Made by a program: the position numbers and the translations under genes. From Prevotellaceae bacterium (GTDB lineage Bacteria > Bacteroidota > Bacteroidia > Bacteroidales > UBA932): 8,888 nt of DNA. The stretch lies in contig JAITSM010000085.1 in assembly GCA_031287815.1 (NCBI GenBank), positions 1-8,888 of the forward strand, written 5' to 3'. Below the pieces are notes generated by a model. It ran no database searches. It was not told where the DNA came from and saw only the letters and a program-made list of their open reading frames with translations. Below, piece by piece: positions 5,988-8,888 of the stretch. Within the stretch, counting starts at the first letter, position 1; each line of letters begins with the position of its first letter.

Positions 5988-6178
5988 AAGTCAGTATTAG
6001 TCGTTAGTTATTAGTTGTTAATCGGTAATCGTTAGCGCCATTCGGATAATTCAAAACAGGGTACCCCTAACCAAAATATCGGTACCCCTAAATGAAATAT
6101 CGGTACCCCTAAAACAAATACCGGTACCCCTAAAACAATTTTCCGGCGCTCCCGGCTCCCCACTTCCGGCTTCCCACT
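5941..6178. repeat. 34-unit degenerate heptanucleotide array between DUF6089 gene and uppS
   Basis: Cut into sevens from 5941, the sequence shows successive related units. First come GTCGCGA, GTTGCGA, three GTCGTGA and GTCGTGC. Then come GTCATAA, GTCAGTA, TTAGTCG, TTAGTTA, TTAGTTG, TTAATCG, GTAATCG and TTAGCGC. Three unrelated heptads follow (6039-6059), then four 21-base units (6060-6143). The end is CGGCGCT, CCCGGCT, CCCCACT, TCCGGCT, TCCCACT (6144-6178). The 7-base register is unbroken over 238 bases. It overlaps the first 47 bases of uppS and the first two bases of the DUF6089 stop codon (6177-6179). Together with its short flanks it accounts for the whole gap. Confidence 0.8.
6060..6143. 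repeat. 21-bp direct repeat, 4 copies (GGTACCCCTAA core)
   Basis: Units start at 6060, 6081, 6102 and 6123, each opening with GGTACCCCTAA followed by an A-rich tail (for example CCAAAATATC). The core is invariant in all four, while tails vary. The unit length is three times seven, and the block stays in register with the flanking heptads. GGTACC is a six-base palindrome in every unit. Confidence 0.9.
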
Positions 6179-6932
6179 AATTTTCCACGCGTTTCCCTTT
6201 CAGGGGATAGGCGAGCGGCTCGTGGCGGTTATAGGCGGCGCAGGCGCGGCCTTCGTCCAGCCGGTAAGTGAGGGTGATACCTATCGTTCCTATCCAGTCT
6301 TTGTTAATAGCCCAGGAGCCGGCTTTCCCTTTATAGTAATCCAGGCCGTCGCTGAATGTTTTTCGCATCAGCCATTCCATCCCCAGGGTAAACCGGCTGA
6401 AGATAGCCAGCTTCGCGCCTACGCCCAGTACGACATATCCGCAAACTGTTTGCATTTCTTCTTCGCTTATGAATATGTTTTTGTCGGGCGACAGCCCGGT
6501 AAAGCCTACTCCGCCCAAGAGGTAGGGCGACCATCGTTGCCGTTTCCGGAAATCTGTTACGTTCATCGGGAAAAAGCCTATTTCCGTAGCTATTTCCATC
6601 AAAATCATTGACCGGGAAAACGCCCATTGCTCGCCGTTATTGTTCGGGGGCATGTCCGGCCGCATCATCAGGCCGCGCAATTCGCCGAAAGCAAGCTCGC
6701 CGCGCAGCGAATAGCGGTCGTTGAAATGGTAACGGTAAAGGGGGCCGGCATTAAAGGAAAGGTGGCGGAAGAGGGAGTAATTATCCGTCAAATCGCCCAG
6801 ATAGAACGCCGCGCCGCCAAACATGCCCACGTCGTGCGGCTCCGGGCGAAAATAAAAAGACTGCGCTCCGGCAGACAGGGAGGAAAGAAATGCCAAAACA
6901 CAGAGTAATTTTTTTCGGGCTGATGGCTCCAT
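6177..6932 (-). CDS. DUF6089-type outer-membrane beta-barrel protein
   Basis: The 251-residue product begins with a signal peptide (MEPSARKKLLCVLAFLSSLSAGA, cleavage probably after Ala23). It continues with alternating hydrophobic strands rich in Gly and aromatics, such as VGMFGGAAFYLGDLTD, PLYRYHFNDRYSLRGELAFG and YLLGGVGFTGLSP. The pattern and order fit a small outer-membrane barrel of the DUF6089 family, which in Bacteroidales is usually encoded between nadK and uppS, as here. Its biochemical role is unknown. The C-terminal region (DWIGTIGITLTYRLDEGRAC) matches the end of the barrel, followed by about 20 polar residues. The ATG at 6930-6932 lies 51 bases after the nadK stop, and no TAnnTTTG box is seen there, so cotranscription is likely. 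Its stop codon lies at the edge of the heptanucleotide array. Confidence 0.8.
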   Translation of the reverse strand: MEPSARKKLLCVLAFLSSLSAGAQSFYFRPEPHDVGMFGGAAFYLGDLTDNYSLFRHLSFNAGPLYRYHFNDRYSLRGELAFGELRGLMMRPDMPPNNNGEQWAFSRSMILMEIATEIGFFPMNVTDFRKRQRWSPYLLGGVGFTGLSPDKNIFISEEEMQTVCGYVVLGVGAKLAIFSRFTLGMEWLMRKTFSDGLDYYKGKAGSWAINKDWIGTIGITLTYRLDEGRACAAYNRHEPLAYPLKGKRVEN

Positions 6933-6983
6933 CCGTTACGATACAAGTAAATAAATGGTTAGACGCTGTTTGTTGTTAATTGT

Positions 6984-7862
6984 TTAATACGCATTCCGGT
7001 TGTCGCGCCCCCACGACAGTTTGTCGCGCATGGTATTAAAAAAATTGCTGCCGTGCAGGCGGATAATGCGGAGGGTAAAACCGGCTTTCCCGACGGTAAA
7101 CCGTGCGCCCGAATTTATTTCAATCAGTTGATTGTCGATGGTAAGGAAAGCATTGCTGTCGCGGGTTTCTACCGTAATGTCCAACAACGTATCGTCGGAA
7201 ATGACCAGGGAGCGCACATTCAAATTGTGCGGCGCGATGGGCGAAATAATAAAACTCTTGGATTGCGGCACTACAATCGGCCCGCCGACGCTCATGGAAT
7301 AGGCGGTGGAGCCGGTGGGGGTAGCGACCAGTAAACCGTCCGACCAGTAGGTAGGCAACTTTTCGCCGTCCAATTGCACGTGCACGCCGATCATGGCGGG
7401 GCTGTGGCGTTGGATGCCGATTTCGTTGAGCGCATAGGGATAAACCGTACCGGGCAGGATCGCGCCTTTTACTGCCAGTAATGTGCGGTTTTCAATGGTG
7501 TATTTTTTCCCCAGTATGGCCTCCAATACCTGCGGGAAGGCTTCGAGCGAGGCGGCGGACAAGAATCCCAGCCGCCCCTGGTTTATTCCGATGACCGGGA
7601 TTCCGCTGTCGCGCACGTGCTGCAGGCTGCCCAGCAAAGTGCCGTCGCCGCCGATGCTGACCAGGCAGGCCGTTCCTTCCGGCGGCAACCCGTCAAAGGT
7701 AACCGCGTCGGGAATGGTTAGGTCATACGCCTGTTGTAAAAAATCATAAAACGGGCGATAGATGGAAAACGCCACTGCCCGCGCCCGCAATAGCGTTATA
7801 GCGGAATGAACCTGTGCCGACAAATCGGTGGTAAACGCCCGGCCGTATAATGCAATTTTCAT
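6984..7862 (-). CDS. nadK: NAD kinase
   Basis: The 292-residue enzyme phosphorylates NAD to NADP in the cytoplasm using ATP (or polyphosphate in some bacteria). Diagnostic motifs are present in order: SIGGDGTLLGS (GGDGT at 71-75, with the catalytic Asp73), GINQGRLGFLS (92-102), LNEIGIQR (145-152, the NE dinucleotide-binding pair), YWSDGLLVATPTGSTAYS (172-189) and ISPIAPHNLNVRSLV (206-220). Length is typical of Bacteroidota nadK. The ATG at 7860-7862 lies 22 bases after the carbonic anhydrase stop, indicating cotranscription, and DUF6089 follows. No anomaly is seen. Confidence 0.96.
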   Translation of the reverse strand: MKIALYGRAFTTDLSAQVHSAITLLRARAVAFSIYRPFYDFLQQAYDLTIPDAVTFDGLPPEGTACLVSIGGDGTLLGSLQHVRDSGIPVIGINQGRLGFLSAASLEAFPQVLEAILGKKYTIENRTLLAVKGAILPGTVYPYALNEIGIQRHSPAMIGVHVQLDGEKLPTYWSDGLLVATPTGSTAYSMSVGGPIVVPQSKSFIISPIAPHNLNVRSLVISDDTLLDITVETRDSNAFLTIDNQLIEINSGARFTVGKAGFTLRIIRLHGSNFFNTMRDKLSWGRDNRNAY

Positions 7863-7884
7863 ATCAGGGAGTAGAAATAAAAAA

Positions 7885-8391
7885 TTAAATAAACCATTCT
7901 TTGTAGAGAAGGTAGCCGGCGGCGTTGTTGCGCGCCATTTCTACGACTTTCTCATCGCTGTCTTTCACTTTTTTTGCCGGAAGGCCTGCATATACGCCGG
8001 GTTCCAGCGTGGCGTTGCTCAATACTACGGCGCCGGCGGCAATAATCGTATTATCGGGAATAACGGCATTGTCCATCAAGATAGCGCCCATGCCGACCAG
8101 TACATTGTTGCCGATTTTTGCGCCGTGAATAATGGCATTGTGTCCCACGCTCACATCGTCGCCGATTTCCACCACCGACCGTTCGTACAGGGTATGCAAC
8201 ACCGCGCCGTCCTGAATATTCACGCGCCGCCCGAGCCGGATGCTGTTCACGTCGCCGCGCAACACCGCGCCGTACCAGATGCTGCAATCGTCGCCCATAA
8301 CCACATCGCCGGCGACGACCGCCGTTTCGGCTATAAAACAATTTTGCCCTATCACCGGCATTATTCCCCGCACGGCACGTATTATTGACAT
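7885..8391 (-). CDS. Gamma-class carbonic anhydrase family protein
   Basis: This 168-residue left-handed beta-helix protein is built from hexapeptide repeats, such as IGDDVSVGHNAIIHGAKIG and NNVLVGMGAI. The three zinc/iron ligands of the gamma-carbonic anhydrase family are present: His66 (GAVLHT), His84 and His89 (VGHNAIIHG). RGD at 45-47 and Gln60 match residues around the metal site. The family also includes CaiE/PaaY/YrdA-like proteins with no proven CO2 hydration, so activity is likely but not certain. The extended N-terminal loop with proton-shuttle Glu84 of archaeal Cam is not seen, as in the shorter CamH subclass. It is the first gene of the probable operon with nadK, with a TATCTTTA box 22 bases upstream of its ATG (8389-8391). 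Confidence 0.9.
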   Translation of the reverse strand: MSIIRAVRGIMPVIGQNCFIAETAVVAGDVVMGDDCSIWYGAVLRGDVNSIRLGRRVNIQDGAVLHTLYERSVVEIGDDVSVGHNAIIHGAKIGNNVLVGMGAILMDNAVIPDNTIIAAGAVVLSNATLEPGVYAGLPAKKVKDSDEKVVEMARNNAAGYLLYKEWFI

Positions 8392-8403
8392 ATATTATTT
8401 TAA

Positions 8404-8496
8404 AAATTTTGCGTAAAGATACAACTAATTTTAATTACGGATGAGGAATGTTTTCCTGCATCAGGGTCGACGCATTTAGATTTTGATAAGTTCTAA
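8404..8496 (+). other. Possible 3' relic of a plus-strand gene ahead of a terminator
   Basis: One plus frame is open for 30 codons between a TAA at 8401 and a TAA at 8494-8496. It ends ...GSTHLDFDKF just five bases before a strong plus-oriented terminator. No start codon of adequate length exists, and the first part overlaps the minus-strand promoter, so an intact gene is unlikely. It may be the tail of a deleted gene, an unrecognised small RNA, or noise. Confidence 0.25.
8414..8421 (-). promoter_or_regulatory. Probable -7 box for the carbonic anhydrase-nadK operon
   Basis: On the minus strand the sequence reads TATCTTTA, seven of eight positions matching TAnnTTTG, 22 bases before the start codon at 8391. 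The surroundings are AT-rich. No clear -33 TTTG is visible. Confidence 0.45.
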
Positions 8497-8500
8497 GAGG

Positions 8501-8521
8501 AAGCCCCGAAGGGGCTTTTTT
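8501..8521 (+). terminator. Plus-oriented rho-independent terminator
   Basis: AAGCCCC (8501-8507) pairs with GGGGCTT (8511-8517) around a GAA loop and runs into six T (8516-8521). The minus strand lacks a T-run after the stem, so it is directional. No intact plus-strand gene lies before it in this window after 2339. Confidence 0.75.
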
Positions 8522-8605
8522 GAGTTAAGAACTAAAAGTTAAGAACTAAAAGTTAGCTGGCGCCAGCACTTTTAACTTTTAGTTCTTAGTTCTTAACTCA
8601 AAAAA
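8516..8605. repeat. Long interrupted inverted repeat made of heptanucleotide units
   Basis: Outer arms 8516-8534 and 8587-8605 are 19-bp reverse complements (TTTTTTGAGTTAAGAACTA). Middle arms 8542-8555 and 8573-8586 are 14 bp. The centre is the perfect palindrome GCTGGCGCCAGC (8556-8567). The left side has one extra 7-base unit (AAAGTTA, 8535-8541) and the right a 5-base bulge (8568-8572). The same DNA reads as eleven heptads from 8524 to 8600, including GTTAAGA ACTAAAA twice and TAGTTCT twice. Confidence 0.85.
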
Positions 8606-8636
8606 AACTCCGGCATGTTTCCATACCGGCGTTTTT
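8603..8636. terminator. Bidirectional terminator downstream of the edge gene
   Basis: CCGG (8610-8613) pairs with CCGG (8626-8629), and ATG (8615-8617) with CAT (8622-8624) around a four-base loop, with single mismatches between. AAAAAC (8603-8608) pairs with GTTTTT (8631-8636). Read on the minus strand, eight T (complement of 8600-8607) follow, suiting the gene that ends at 8721. The plus-strand T-run at 8632-8636 is weaker. Confidence 0.6.
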
Positions 8637-8648
8637 CATTTTCCGCAT

Positions 8649-8676
8649 GTAGGGGCGAAAAATTTTTCGCCCCTAC
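8649..8676. repeat. Perfect 28-bp palindrome
   Basis: GTAGGGGCGAAAAA (8649-8662) is followed immediately by its exact reverse complement (8663-8676), with no spacer. It is not followed by a T-run in either direction, so it is not a standard terminator. It lies between the terminator at 8603-8636 and the heptad array at 8678. It could be a dispersed intergenic palindromic element or a protein-binding site. Confidence 0.9.
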
Positions 8677-8677
8677 G

Positions 8678-8712
8678 CCGTTCACCGGTGACCGTTCACC
8701 CTTCACCCTTCA
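8678..8712. repeat. Heptanucleotide array (5 units)
   Basis: Units are CCGTTCA, CCGGTGA, CCGTTCA, CCCTTCA and CCCTTCA, followed by a weaker CCGCCCC (8713-8719). The second unit is nearly the reverse complement of the first. The array ends just before the stop codon of the minus-strand gene at 8721. Confidence 0.8.
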
Positions 8713-8720
8713 CCGCCCCG

Positions 8721-8888
8721 TCAGGGGATAATCGCATTCATTATCGCTCCGAACGGCCCTTTCTCGCCCCGGGTGTTCTCCCAGCGGAGGGCGAAGTAGA
8801 GGACTTTGCCGCGGTCTTCGTCGGCGAATTCGAGGGTCAGCGGGGTGTGCGTGTCAAACGACGAATTGGTCAGGTCGTTGATATGCAC
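8721..8888 (-). CDS. C-terminal part of an unrecognised Bacteroidota protein
   Basis: An open minus-strand frame enters from the window edge and runs 55 codons to TGA at 8721-8723. The visible part contains NDLTNSSFDTHTPLTLEF, a short acidic turn (ADEDRG), then KVLYFALRWENTRGEKGPFG and a hydrophobic end (AIMNAIIP). The Y-x-A-L-R-W-x-N-x-x-G-x-x-G-P pattern looks like the last strands of a fibronectin-type or similar beta-sandwich and resembles the tails of Bacteroidota proteins of unknown function that I have seen. I cannot name the family. Codons are GC-rich at third positions, which supports real coding, and the base composition is higher in GC than the left half of the window. The start and most of the gene lie beyond 8888. 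Confidence 0.7.
   Translation of the reverse strand: MHINDLTNSSFDTHTPLTLEFADEDRGKVLYFALRWENTRGEKGPFGAIMNAIIP

Noticed and set aside
6060..6143. CRISPR array
   Set aside because: The repeats are too short and contiguous (21 bp with no unique spacers of normal length), and no cas genes are present.
6933..6983. Additional heptad array between nadK and the DUF6089 gene
   Set aside because: TGTTTGTTGTTAATTGTTT looks faintly periodic, but no two heptads match well enough to call.
8463..8521. Terminal inverted repeat of an insertion sequence beginning CAGGG
   Set aside because: No matching second end, target duplication or transposase fragment is visible in the window; kept only as a remark.

Overview
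The window looks like a chromosomal segment of a Bacteroidota bacterium, most likely order Bacteroidales. Three things point there. The proteins are Bacteroidota-type: a PpiD/SurA-like foldase, an ECF sigma factor with an NPF-motif partner and a Spy-like third gene, a split-type transketolase C-subunit, and a DUF6089 barrel next to uppS and nadK. TAnnTTTG promoter boxes precede several genes. Shine-Dalgarno sequences are mostly absent.

Layout. Bases 1-206 are a leader with TAnnTTTG boxes for a plus-strand peptidyl-prolyl isomerase gene (207-2339). A bidirectional terminator (2346-2378) separates it from a long minus-strand block. In transcription order the lower part of that block is: transketolase C-subunit (5081-4125, own promoter), a possible 12-codon leader ORF, ECF sigma factor (4042-3506), membrane protein with a duplicated N-terminal motif (3463-2942), and an exported Spy/LTxxQ-like protein (2928-2377). 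The last three form a typical Bacteroidota sigma-regulator module. The upper part is: gamma-class carbonic anhydrase (8391-7885), NAD kinase (7862-6984), DUF6089 barrel (6932-6177) and isoprenyl diphosphate synthase uppS (5987-5208), probably one operon read from about 8420. The far right edge (8721-8888) holds the last 55 codons of another minus-strand gene.

The most unusual content is between the genes. Degenerate tandem arrays with a strict 7-base period occur at 5177-5197, 5941-6178, 8524-8600 and 8678-8712. The largest spans 34 consecutive heptads in one register. It starts inside the uppS reading frame, where it supplies the start codon and about 15 N-terminal residues. It includes a 4 x 21-base repeat (21 = 3 x 7) and ends on the stop codon of the DUF6089 gene. 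Three of the four arrays lie directly downstream of minus-strand genes, and two share an 11-base word.

Bases 8392-8720 contain no convincing gene. They hold a promoter, a plus-oriented terminator that serves no visible gene, a 39-bp interrupted hairpin built of heptads, a bidirectional terminator, a perfect 28-bp palindrome and a heptad array. Functionally the genes concern envelope biogenesis (foldase, undecaprenyl diphosphate synthesis, outer-membrane barrel, extracytoplasmic stress regulation) plus NADP supply, bicarbonate/CO2 exchange and pentose phosphate metabolism. No phage, CRISPR, intact insertion sequence or rRNA/tRNA gene was seen.
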